Below the pieces are notes generated by a model. It ran no database searches, had not been told where the DNA came from, and saw only the letters and a list, made by a program, of their open reading frames with translations. A program made the position numbers and the translations under genes. This document shows, piece after piece, positions 48,380 to 61,500 of a stretch of 64,000 nt of DNA; positions within the stretch are counted from its first letter, which is position 1; each line of letters starts with the position of its first letter. Source of the DNA: Nepenthes gracilis (taxonomy: Eukaryota; Streptophyta; Magnoliopsida; Caryophyllales; Nepenthaceae); NCBI GenBank assembly GCA_033239525.1, contig BSYO01000004.1, positions 3,224,001 through 3,288,000 on the forward strand, given 5' to 3'.

Positions 48380-50400
48380 ATCAAAATAATCAAAAGTAAT
48401 CGATGTAAAAATATCTCTTATGAATTTGATAAATTTTGTGAAAAAGAAGCGGTAAATTACCAATTAACTGCTAGTTACATTCCAAAATAAAATGGGATGT
48501 CGAAAAAGAAGAATCACACTGTTATGGATATTGTTAAATCAATGCTCAAGGAAGAAGAATATCTAATATATTTTGGGTAGAGGCAATCTACATAGCATTG
48601 TATCTGTTAAATAAGTGTCTAATAAAAATAGTTTAAGATAAAACTCCTATCGAAGCTTAGAGCAACCAAAGGTCTTCAGCTAAATACTTGAAAATATTTA
48701 GATATATTTATTGTACCCAAATTCTAAAAGAGAAGAGACACAAGTTAGAAGATAAGAGCGAAAGAAACATTATTTTAGGGTATAGCACAAAAGAAAGGGA
48801 TATCATATCTATAATTTAAAGATAAAAAAACTTATTATCAATAAATATCAAGTTTGATAAAAGCTACTACTTAAAATTAGAAAGACGAGTAAATTAAGAA
48901 GAATCATATAAATATGATTACACAATAATCTTATGAGGAGAATGTCATTCTTGAAACTAAAAGATTAGGTACGTAAATTAATATTTTTGCACTATTATCA
49001 CCACTACAAAAAATCTATTTTTTGGATTCTTTTTTAAAGATGACAAAATTCTTAGATAAGTTATATAAAATTAACAGTTTTGCCATATTTTGAGCCAAAA
49101 AACTTTAAAACTACATATAGGTAGAAAGTATGGACCAAAGTAATGAAAGAATAGATTATAATGATTGAAAAAAATAATACATGGGAGTTGGTAGATAGAT
49201 CCAAAGACAAAGAAATCATTGGGATAACATGAATATATAAGACAAAACTAAATATCAATAGCACAATGTAAAAGTACAAAATAAAGTTAGTAGCAAAAGG
49301 TTACTAATAACTTTTAGAAATTGACTACAATAAAACTTTTACTCAAGTTGTTTGTCTAGACACAATATAAACACTAATTGCTCAAAAACAATGGAGTATC
49401 TATTAACTAGATGTTAAATCAATATTCCTCGATGAAAAACATAAAGGAAAAATGTACGTGAAGTAATTAAATGATTTCAAAACTTTAGAAAATAAAATTA
49501 AGATCTTCAAAGTAAAGAAAGCTCTATAAAAATTGAAACAAGCCCCACAAGCCAGGTATAATAAAATTGATAGATACTTTAACAACCAAGGATTTAGGAG
49601 AAGCAAAAGTGAGCTAACTCTATATATCAAGGTCCAAGGTTGAAACACTCTTGCTGTCTTTCTTTATATAGATGATTTAATCTACATAGAAAATGATGAG
49701 AAGATGATATAATAATTCATGAAAGATATGATGAAACCATTTGAAATGAATAATCTTTGCCTGATATATTATTTTTTAGAATAAAGGTTACTCAAAGAAG
49801 ATATAGTATATTTATTTATTAAAAGAAGTACATAGAAAATTCATTAAATAAATTCAAAATGAATGGATGCAAGGCAATTGCTGTTCCATTTATTATAAAA
49901 TGGAAGCTAAATAAAGAAGATAAATCTTCAAAAGTAAATACTTCAACACATAAGAGTATGATTGGAAGCCTTTTATATCTCATAGCAAAATCCCTTGACA
50001 TATCAAAATTCATATAAAGCCCGAGTCAAGAAAACTATGAAGCAGTCAAAAAAACTCTTAAATACTTATAAGATTCTAAAAATTTTTATATTTGACATAA
50101 TTCTATTGTTAATTTAAGACTACAGGGCAATATTGATGTGACTGAATTGGATTAATGAATGATATGAGAGGCAATCTAGGCTATATATTTTTATTCAAAG
50201 TAGGCATATTTTTTTAGTATTAAAAAAAGTAAAAGACAATGGCACAATCATCAATTAAAGTAGAGTATATTATTGCCGCAACAAATACAACTCAAGTAAT
50301 ATAACTACAAGAAATACTTAAAAATATGGACGAACAACAAAAAGAACCTGCAAATATATACTTTATAATTTATAAATATTGTTCCAATTTATTTTTTATT

Positions 50401-53400
50401 CATTTTATGTATTAGTACAACATTTTTGACACCCATCGGCTCAATTAGAATTTGGTAAAGGGTCTCAATAGAATAAAAAGATAATATTTTTATAAATAAA
50501 AAAGTCGAATAAAATTACCCATTAATAAATATCATTATTTTTTCTTTACAAAAAATGTCACATATAAATAGTAAGTGAGTTATATTTTAATCAACTCGTT
50601 CAAATATATAAACTAGTTTTTTGAATATAATAACTCGACTTGTACAAATCGATGTGCAAATATATCATGTAGTGTCACAAAATATTATATCTATTTCTTA
50701 TATTCATTAAATATTTAAAAATATATAGCTATTTTATTTGAATAATTAATTAATCTAATATGTAAATTAAAAATAAATATATGTACGCTTAATAATTATA
50801 ATATAAAATATATAGTGTTCAAAATACATAATCTAAAGTAGTCGTAAGTATACATTTTTCAATAACTATTTAAAAAATCTTTAATCATATGTCATTTTAT
50901 TTATATAAACATATTGGTAAATTTAAATAAAAATAAATATATAAATATTATATTATTTACCAATATTTTTTATACTTCTTGATGATTCAAATTATTGTAT
51001 GAATTAAAAATATAGTTAAATCCTTCAATTGATCTGAGTAGCAGAGGGACCGATTTTCGTGACTTGAAATTCTTATCCTACGTAGGGCAATAAACTAAAC
51101 AATATATTAGAAGTATACGAAACTTACTCCCCAATATATTTTATAATATTCAAATTAATGACATTTCTCAATGTTACAGAAAATTACAGGATAAAAGTGT
51201 AAATTGAAATAGGAAATGGATGAATGTGAGTTGAAAGAACTTGGCACTGTTTGTTTGAATGTACTCTTCGCTTGATTGTCTTAATTGAACTCCGCCCATT
51301 TGATATGAGAGATTTTATATTTATAATTTGAATTCTAATTGACCATTCAAATCAAAAATGTCACTTATATTGAAAAGTGTTTTATGACATTAAATAGAAT
51401 ATGTTTCTCCTAAGATAACATTTTAATTAATTTAAAAACTGTTTAGTTATTACATGAGTATCGTTTAAATCGTTTTTGGATTGGATTATTTACTGGTACA
51501 TTATTATCTTTAAGTTCATCATAATCATTTATTAAATTTAAATGTCTTATTTAATATCCTACTATGCCACACTTTTAGGCCATTGATGCATTGACCCATC
51601 TTTAATTTCGGGCTCAGCCAATACATTATGAGTTGTACCCAATAATTTTAAAATTAATTAAAAATATTTTGATATTATTTTTTCCTAATATAACTGCTGT
51701 AAATATTGAAATTGCATCATTTTCTAGTTCTTCAGATTGCGTTGGCTTCTTCCTCATTACTGCTTGTATTGTTGTCCCTTTCGCTTTATTAATTAACGAG
51801 AATCTTTCCCATCAAAACTTGTCTTATATGTTCTTCTCTCTCTCTCTCTCTCTCTCTCCCCAGGTTTTTATGTTTATGTGTAGATAACATGCCACGTGTC
51901 TTTATGTGCGGGACCCAGGAATCATACTGCATACGTTGGAATGCAACTCCCTAATATTTAATATTTAAAAATATTATTTATATATTTAATTATATAATTA
52001 ATTATATTAAAATTATTAATGATAGATATAAACTTTTATTTTATTAATTTTAATTTTCATTATTTTTTATATAAAAATAATAATTTTAATATAATTTAAT
52101 ATACACTGAATATAAATAATATTACTCTTAATATAGCACCTTTGTTATATTTAAACTTATTTATAATTCATTCATATGTTAACTTGCTTATTTTTATAAA
52201 AAAATAAATATTGAGAATACGTATGAAATTTGTGAATATTATTTACAAAACATTATATATATTTTTATCTTAAAAATAACAATTACATATTATTACATAT
52301 GTAAACTATTTATATTTACATATTACTATATATTTACCTTAAAAATAACAATTACATATTTAAACTTATTTATAATTAAAATTAAGAAAAAATTGAATCC
52401 AGCACCCAATTAATGCACGTTATCACGCTCGTGTATGTTTAATACAGTACATGTGTATCTAATCAGTAATTATGTGTATTTTAAATAGAATTTATGATAT
52501 TTGATGTGTACCTGTTAAAACACTCAAGCGTAGTTAAAATGGTGTATTGGCACTTAATATGTGCCTGATGAAGTATTTTATGTGTACTTGTGTGTATGAT
52601 GACACTTGATAAATGTCTATCTGGCACTCATTTACCAATTAAGTATATGACATTTTGTGCTAATTTATTGTCATTTTTGTGAGAAAAATAGAAAGAGAGA
52701 GAAAAATAAAACAGAATAAAGCGAATGAGAAATAAAGATATTTTAGAATTTTTTTCAAATTAAATTTGCTAAATTTAAAGTTTAAAATAAATATCACTAA
52801 TCTCATTCATTAATTTATTTCATAAATTGTTCAATTTTACTTATAATTCTTATTTTACTGTACATACATACTATTCTTTTACACTTATCTTTTGAATATT
52901 ATTACATGCATATACTTTTTATCAAATATTTTAAAATTTTATTTAGTTTTATAAAAGGTTTAAAAATTTTATTCGTTTTTCATCAAATAAGTAAGCATTT
53001 TGAAAGACTAAATTCACATATTGAAATATTTATGAATAAAAGTCATAAAATATTATATATTTGACATTACATATGACATTCTATACAAGTATTTTTGTAA
53101 AATTTTATTTTTGTTATCTAATATGAATTTATACTTTTTTACAAGATAAAAAGTTTCACATTTATACTTTTTTCTGTAGATTCAAATATTATATATTTGA
53201 CATTACATGTGAAATCCTATGTTCGTTCTTGAGTTATGATTATTTTGTTACTTTTTGTTTTAATATGAAATATCTAATTAGACTCTGTGTTATTTGAATT
53301 TTTAAATCATCATGGATAATTATTATTTTGATATTATTATTATTATTATTATTATTATTTTATATTCCTACTATTGTCATGACAAATATCACATATAATA

Positions 53401-55150
53401 ACATCAAATACATACAAAATTAATAACTATTTAAATTTTAAAATCATATTGTAATCACGATTTAAAAATTATTAGGCAATTGAATATAAAAAATGTAACT
53501 AGGATCCTACTAAATTTAAACATCAATAAAGATATATGTTCTATCAAACCTATATTAATAAAGGTGCTAATTATATAAAATATTATAATAATTTTCTTAA
53601 ATCTTATATGTCATTTGTCAACCAACAATCACACACCTGCTATCAATGACTGGGTAAATTTTTAAGATATATCGACACTCATAAATTTAACAAATAACCA
53701 ACTATATAGTTTTATAATATTTTATCATTCGTTGTGTATAAGTATCGTATTCAATCCAAATAATTAATATTTTTATTACTCTATCGGGTAAGTCTAAAAT
53801 ATATAACGTATATATTTTTATTGTTCAATAAAAATCCTTGCCCAAATTGAATATTTATCATAAATATATTTTCTTGTAAAAGGAAAATTGCTTTATGGAC
53901 TATATGAATAGTCCTTCCCTTATAGTAACGTGACCCAAATTTATATTTTTAGTGGTTAAATTAATGGGAACTATTTGCTGTAATATAATAATATTTTAAA
54001 AATTTGACACAATTTAATAAATATGAATATTTTATAAAATTGTGATTCAATTTAACCAAAAATAAATAAATAAATTCTATAGAGTAATGTTCTTGGGTTA
54101 CAACATTTATAACATGTCAATTTGATTAGTTCGATTTAATTTTTATTATCTATAACCAAACTAAAAAATGTGGCTTGGTTAAAAAATCATACCGAAAAAA
54201 TGCATATATGTCAAATTATAATTTATAATTTACGTTGGTCAAATTTAAATGATTTATAATTTGTATATATAATTTATAATTTATGTTGGTTAAATTTAAA
54301 TGATTTTTAATTTTGTTTGTTCTGACTAACAGCAAATTGGCCTTGTTGAATAGCGACAGATGGGTAGACGAGGAATTATATAACATGTTAGTATTATTAA
54401 TTATATCTAGTAAGTATGTTATTAATTGTCATTATAAATATTAAAATGGTAAAATTATTTTTAAAATACATATTAAAGTTGATTAGTTAAGAGTTATATG
54501 TCACAGTGATTAATATATATACCTAATTAATTATTTCTAAAACATATATTTAATTTAATTTGCTGTAGAGGTATAGAATGGTTGCATTTTTTAACTATCT
54601 ATTAGATCACCATGGAGTAATATAATATTTTCAGTTTATTAAGCCACTTGTTAACATTAAATGATAAACAAGCTATTAATAATTTAATATAAGTAACAAT
54701 TATAAATGTTAATAATCAATTAAATTTAATACATATTTTAATAACTAAGATATTTTCAATAATTAATAGTATATAACGTAACAAATGACTTCTATATTGT
54801 ACAAAAATCTGAAAAAAATATATAATCAATTAACAGTGTTCGAATGATAGAAAGAAATATATAAATATTTCTGCCATAATATATTTTATGTTATTTATAA
54901 TAATAATTAATTACGAAATAATGTTATTTAAGATACATATTAAAGTTAATTAACCATGCAGTATATAGTAAATAACAATTACTAATAATTTCGATATATG
55001 ACGCCACTTCATTACATCATGCAATTTCCTTACTGAATGGCGGTACTGTCGATCTGTTCATTCCTCTCCTTTCCCACGAACTTCTCGCTCGTAGCGATGT
55101 AATATGCGTAGGAAGAAAGATGTAAAAAATATATATTTTCTAATCGACCA
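50401..55150. other. Long AT-rich intergenic spacer
   Basis: No gene is visible. Notable pieces are a (CT)n microsatellite at about 51835-51860 and a stretch of GTGTAC/TGTGTA-rich sequence at 52420-52620. There is also an (ATT)n run at about 53332-53360 and a 51-bp tandem repeat at 54220-54320. The final 150 bases (from about 55000) become less AT-rich and should contain the promoter of the sugar transporter gene. Confidence 0.6.
54220..54320. repeat. 51-bp tandem duplication
   Basis: AATTTATAATTTACGTTGG at 54220 recurs as AATTTATAATTTATGTTGG at 54271. Both are followed by TCAAATTTAAATGATT or TTAAATTTAAATGATT, a direct repeat of period 51 with few differences. Confidence 0.75.
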
Positions 55151-55252
55151 TTCTTTTTATGCCAATTGCAGTCTGGCAATTAGCTATTTTTTCTGCATTA
55201 ATTGATGGTTGGAATCTGCTGCTTTTGTTGAGTGCCTTATTTTCTCTCCAAG

Positions 55253-55496
55253 GTGAGAAAAGTGATTCTATTTTCGGATCTGAATTTGATTCAATATTTG
55301 CTTCTATTTTCGATTTCTCTATCAGGGTTTCTCGATTTCAATTTCTCCTTCTCAGTTACGTATGTTCTTTTACGTCGGCATTATCTATACGTATATCTAT
55401 TGATTGCGCTTTCTTAATGAATTCGAATTTGTAAACGTTAGGTTTTCTGGGTTTTTGTCATTGAATTTGATTTGCGATACTGTGGAGTTGGTATAG
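55253..55496 (+). other. Probable 5' UTR intron of the sugar transporter gene
   Basis: CCAAG|GTGAGAAAAG at 55252/55253 is a strong donor. A T-rich stretch follows and ends in GGTATAG|AGTTGAGCAAG at 55496/55497, 27 bases before the start codon. Introns in this position are common in plant sugar transporter genes. Short frames crossing the region (for example 55159-55434) are not coding on this view. Confidence 0.55.
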
Positions 55497-55523
55497 AGTT
55501 GAGCAAGAACGTCGGGGTGAAAC

Positions 55524-58500
55524 ATGAGTGGAGCAGTCTTAGTGGCAGTTGCTGCTGCTGTTGGAAACTTCTTGCAAGGATGGGATAATGCTACGATAGC
55601 CGGTAATTGTTTTTCTCTTGCGTCTCCCTCCCTGGTTTCTCAATTGTTTTCTCCAGTGTTCTACGCAGAAATTATTGCTATGATTTTTCATTGTCTTGCA
55701 AGGATCATTAACTTTTTGCTATTTGTGGTCCATATTTTAGTTCCTTGTTTTGAAGCTTTTACCTAAACCATGTATGGGATTACAACATGCAGGCTTTATT
55801 ATTTCCTATTTTGTCTGTTGATTCTTAGGTCTTGAAACCACTGTCAAAAGAACTGATAAAGTTTTACTCTAATTACTGGTTATCTAACTCATCCATCCTC
55901 ATTTATTTGAGCTTGGGACCAACTATGATTGGAATAAAATCTCCAACGTAGGCAGAGTTACCAATCACAAGGGGAAAATGGACAACAAAAGAGGAAATCA
56001 TCCTTTTATGATCCTATCTGTTCCACAAAAGGAGGCATAAATCCATATGGCCAACCCTACTTAGTGGAAACTGGCTTAGCTTTGTTTGTTTATTCACCTA
56101 TATGGTCCATCTTTGCTGGTGGTTTATTCAACTGCTTCTGTTTAGTTCTTGTTAGCTCTTATGCATTTTAGCTGAAAACAATGCCTGATTAGAAGGCCTT
56201 TTCTATCATGTTTTTGCTATAGGGGCAGTTTTATACATAAAGAAGGAGTTCAACTTGCAGAGTGAACCCACCATGGAAGGGCTAATAGTAGCCATGTCAC
56301 TTATTGGAGCGACGTTGATTACTACGTGCTCTGGACCAATATCAGATTGGCTTGGTCGTCGCCCCATGATGATAATCTCATCTGTCTGTTATTTTGCAAG
56401 CGGTTTAATAATGTTGTGGTCTCCCAATGTTTATATCTTGCTCTTGGCACGGTTGTTGGATGGGTTTGGAGTTGGTTTGGCGGTTACGCTCGTTCCCCTT
56501 TATATATCTGAGACAGCTCCATCAGAAATTAGGGGTTCATTGAACACACTTCCGCAGTTCACTGGTTCTGGTGGAATGTTTTTGTCATATTGCATGGTTT
56601 TCGGGATGTCACTGATGGATCAGCCTAGCTGGAGGTTGATGCTTGGGGTTCTTTCTGCTCCCTCTTTGATTTATATTGCATTAACCTTATTTTTCCTGCC
56701 TGAGTCTCCAAGATGGCTTGTGAGCAAAGGGCGAATGCTCGAGGCCAAACAGGTTCTGCAGCGATTACGTGGCAGGGAAGATGTCTATGGTTAGTTATGT
56801 TCCCCTTTCATTACAATGTTTACGTTTTATTGCTTTCGTAGTGACTGGTATGGCTGAACCCAGTTTCATCGGAGGCTAAGGTTCAAACTCTATAAATTTT
56901 TGCAGTGAAGACAAACTTTTGAAAAGTTAACTCTCTGAAGATTCTAGGCTTTTAGCATAAAATTTTGCATGAACTGTAGAGACATGTTAAGAAGCAGATA
57001 GGGCAAGTGGCAAAGGCATGCTTAGTTGGCATTTCACCGGCCATTATACCCAATGCTCGTCCAGATAAACAACTTTGGCTGATGGGCAACTAGAAAGATC
57101 AGGCGTTTACTAGAAGTCAAGAAGTTTTAATAAACCAATCCCTGCATGGTAATTACATTCTCTGTATTTTAACAAAAGATAATCTTAACCTTTTGTTCTC
57201 TTCTTGGAGAGAGACGGGTGTTCTCTACATCTTGGTTAGAACTTAGAAGACAATGTTTCCCTTTGAGTGCCTATCAGTTTGATTATGTTCAGGAAGCCTC
57301 CCTACATTTATATGTATCTTGATCTGTTCGTCTCACACAATTTTTTTCCATTTATCTGTTGGGCTATCAAGTTGTCCTTACTTCCAATTACCTAAAGACA
57401 CAATAATCATATGCTTATTTATTTTTTAGATTCCTATTGTGACAATGGAAATGTCATTTGTGAACAGCTGAAATGGCTCTTCTAGTTGAAGGTCTTGGTG
57501 TTGGTGGTGAAACATCTTTGGAGGAGTATATAATTGGCCCAGATGATGAGTTCCCTGAAGACCAAGGACCAACAGCTTCTAAAGATCAAATAAAGTTATA
57601 TGGTCCTGAAGAAGGTCTCTCCTGGGTGGCTAGACCAGTGACTGGTCAGAGTACTCTGGGTCTTGTATCTCGGCAGGGAAGCATTCAGAATCCCAGTGTT
57701 CCTCTTATGGATCCTCTTGTCACACTCTTTGGCAGTGTCCATGAGAAGCTTCCAGAAACAGGAAGCATGCGAAGTGTTATTTTTCCAACTTTCGGCAGCA
57801 TGTTCAGCATAGGAGGGAATCAGGCTAAAAACGAAGAATGGGATGAGGAAAATGCGCTGCGGGATGATGAGGATTATGCTTCTAATGATGGTGGTGCTGC
57901 TGATTCTGACAATGACCTCCGAAGTCCATTGATCTCTCGTCAGACAACAAGTACGGAAAAAGACATGATTGCCCCTCCTTCTCAAGGCAGCATATTGAGC
58001 ATTAAACCAAGCAGTTTCATGGGAAAGAATACTGGAGAATCAGCAGGTGGCATGGGCGTTGGTGGTGGGTGGCAGCTGGCATGGAAATTTACAGAGAAAG
58101 AAGGTTCAGATGGTAAGAAGGAAGGAGGATTCAAAAGAATTTACTTGCACCAAGATGGTGACGGATCGAAGCGAGGGTCTCTAGTTTCTCTTCCTGGTGG
58201 TGATGTCCCTGAAGAAAGTGAGTACTTCAAGGTCTCCGGATTGGTTAGTCAACCGGCTCTTTACTCCAAGGAGCTTATGGATCAGCATCCAGTTGGACCA
58301 GCTATGATTCATCCATCTGAAGCTGCTGCAAAAGGGCCAAGCTGGAGCGATCTTTTGGAACCGGGAGTGAAACACGCATTGGTTGTTGGTGTGGGGATAC
58401 AAATACTTCAGCAGGTAATTCTTGATTCATGTTTGACATGTGTGTCCATATTTGTTCTCCTCTTATGAATTTTACTAGGAACAACACTATGGATGAAAAT

Positions 58501-61500
58501 ATCAGTATTGTTGCTGGCCATATCGGGTGATAAGTATTGTTATTAGATGAATTGGACCCAATTTTTTTTGACAATTGGAACTTGATGAGCAAATATCGGA
58601 GGTTATGTAGGAAATGTTGGATATATTGGCCAATACTCTTAATATTGGCTGATATATTGCGAATCTATCGGCAATACGACATATATTGGCATTTTATCAT
58701 AGTTTTGAAAAATATCAATATCGAGGGGAGATGACACAAATATATATTGGCCGATATATTACATATGGCATGATATTTCATTCCATGCGTATCACCATTG
58801 GACAATCTTTTTTATAGTCTGCACATTAGGCTGCTGCACTACCTGCTGTAATTTTTGTATGTGTCTTCGTGAAATGATTCAAGTAGCTAGCTTCTGCATT
58901 AGTTGTAACACTTATTCTGTTAGTAATATTATCAAGCTACTCCCTCATGTGGCCTCTCATTTAGCGTTGTCAAAGTTTCCCAATCAAATCCCTCAAGTGA
59001 TATAGGAGTTTAAAATGCTTAAATTCCAACAAGATTGGGAATTTCTGACATCGTATGACTTGCAAATGACTGCCTTTTGCAGGTTTAGAGCTTGTTTTGT
59101 TAAAAGGATTATAAGATGATCATAGTTATGCTTATGTGCAAATCAGATGATGTTGAAAAAAAGTTAAACCAAGTCTTATTTTGGGAACTATACTAGTGTG
59201 TTGCACGAGAAATGTAATTATAGATTTTGATATTTGAGGGAATTGCATGCAAATCGAAGATACCAAATTGAAGTTGTGAATGATTTATTCCCGGGACTGG
59301 ATGTAATTTGAGAAATGATTTGTCAGAAAACGATTAAAAACTGCTCTAGGAAATGAAATCTGCTCATTTTGTGATTGACAAAAAACAAAGAAAATTCCGC
59401 ACAGACATACAAAATGGTATGTTGTACAATTGGGACAAGTTCTTACAGACTAAAATTACATTATTGACAATTGCTAGCTAATTGTGGTCCCCTGTGATGA
59501 GTTTGGAGGTCATTTTTATTGCTCATCATTTATGAGTTCCTGAGGGCTGTGGAGTTCACCTTTCTTGATGGATGGTTATTTTATATTCTTTTCTTTTTGA
59601 TTTTTGAAAATGTGAATGTGCAATTGGGCAATGCGAATTTCCTATTTGTTTGTGCAATGTTATAGTACTCTAATTCATTGTTCTATTAACCATTTTTGGC
59701 TCAAATTTACAGTTGAAGTTTCATGTGTACTGCCATTTAAGGACATTGTTTTGAATTAAGCATTTTATAGTCAATACAGTTGCCTTTTTAAGAGTGAGGA
59801 TTCTTTGGGTCTGCACTCTGTAATTTCCTGCTGTCGAGGTACATTTTGCACTTTTGTTATTTATTGTCAACTTGCCATTTTCTTTTAAAAAGGGCAGGTT
59901 GGCATACGATACTCCCACTGTGCATGATCCGTGGAAGGGTTAGACCAATTATCGTTCTATCTTACCTTGCATTATCAGGTTGCATTATACTTTCTACAAT
60001 TTCTCAGGATTTCTCTTGCTTGTGCAGTTCTCTGGTATAAATGGAGTTCTTTACTATACTCCTCAAATACTTGAGCAGGCTGGTGTTGGCTTTCTTCTTT
60101 CAAACTTGGGCCTTGGCTCAGCTTCTGCATCGCTACTTATTAGTTGTTTGACATCTTTGTTGATGCTTCCTTGTATAGCTGTTGCCATGAGGCTTATGGA
60201 TATTTCAGGAAGAAGGTATTTCATTCCTTTTCTGTTAATACCTTACTGGCGTGCTTTTATATTTTTCCTCTTCCAATTTTCACACAACTAAGGTTTCCTT
60301 TTTTATGATTTACTGAGATGAAATTTTTTGTTCTCATCACTACAACAACTACAAAACCTTCAGTTCCACTAAGTGGAATCAATTTTATGAATTTCTCTAT
60401 GACATCTGTTTGGTTTAGTATAATATTCTCGAAGAGTAGCAACAATTCACATTATTTTTATTACATTATTTTACTTCTTTTTTTTTTTCCTCCGACTACA
60501 ATTTCCTCACATATGCTTCATCTAGCATATGTTTTGAACAACCACGATGGCTCTTCACTTATGCTTTATCATTGTTCTAATTCTACTGCTGCTGCTTTAG
60601 ATTATCTCATAGTATCTAAAAATAGACATTTTATTTGGGTAAAAAAATTTTTAAGAGGTGCCAAAGATTGCCACCAACCCTCTGTGCCTTGGGAGAATTC
60701 AAAGGGCAAAACAGAAGACAAGTAATACAACTTGAATCCTCTAAAATTTCTTGTCAGCCGCAGAATTTTGTTACTTGGTCCAATGGGCTGAACAGCCTGA
60801 ACCTTTTGCATTAACAATGCTTCAACAGCTTAATTTGTCAGTTGTCATTGCAGATTTTCCCATTAGAATTTGGCATTAACCAGATCATATCTTCTTATTT
60901 GATATCAGGTTCATTCTGGTTTGTTGCCATTCATGTATCCAATCCTGATTTCCTCATTATACAAATATACCATCATGCTAAAAATGACAGATTTTTACTC
61001 GGTAGTGTAAAGTATAACTTGCCAAAAAAAAAGTTTGTGCCATAATCTAAAGAGAAGCCTAAATCAGTCTTTCCAGAGTATTGGAGGAATTACTATGTGG
61101 CTAAAGGACCATTCTGCATTATAGTCTGATCCTCGTGAACTGAAACAAGCCCATGAAACAGACTGCTCATAGTTTACAGGACGCCTCACACAGCAACAAC
61201 AAATGCTCAACAGTTTCCAGATGACTTTTGTACAGAAAGCATGTGTTTGCTACTGCCATATTTCTCGTGCAAGTTATCCAGAGTAGACACTGGGACAAGG
61301 CAGCCTTCTAAACCAGAAAAGAGATGCTTTAAGAGGTCCCTTTCACGGAGCTGTTAGAGTTCCTCCATTTAAAGTTTTCTTATATTTCAAATGTCAAGGA
61401 CATTTAGACAATTAGAATTATAAGATGACCTCCGTAGGCTTTAATGTGTCATCATATTCTTTATTCCTAGCCATTCAGATTGTTAGGATGAAATTATTGT

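Larger units (their letters stand above)
40280..50400 (+). mobile_element. Old, degenerate Ty1/copia element hosting two later insertions
   Basis: Polyprotein remnants are spread over this interval in order and on one strand. The gag and zinc-knuckle region lies around 41130-41530, and the integrase start around 42090-42340 (YFIFFTEDYTKMIWIYF). Integrase resumes at 48390-48560, reverse transcriptase follows around 49100-50050 (FLYIDDLIYIEND; MIGSLLYL), and RNase H around 50130-50310. Stop codons and frameshifts are everywhere. A solo LTR splits the zinc knuckles, and a complete younger copia splits the integrase. The start is set at a possible primer-binding site (GTGATATCAAAACC, about 40293). 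I could not find a matching pair of LTRs, so the outer limits are uncertain. Confidence 0.72.

Noticed and set aside
50401..51400. Search for the 3' LTR of the old copia element
   Set aside because: No segment after the RNase H remnant resembles 39600-40290, so I could not define its LTRs.
55159..55434. 91-codon frame just upstream of the sugar transporter
   Set aside because: It crosses a strong donor site and is better explained as 5' UTR plus intron; no family match.
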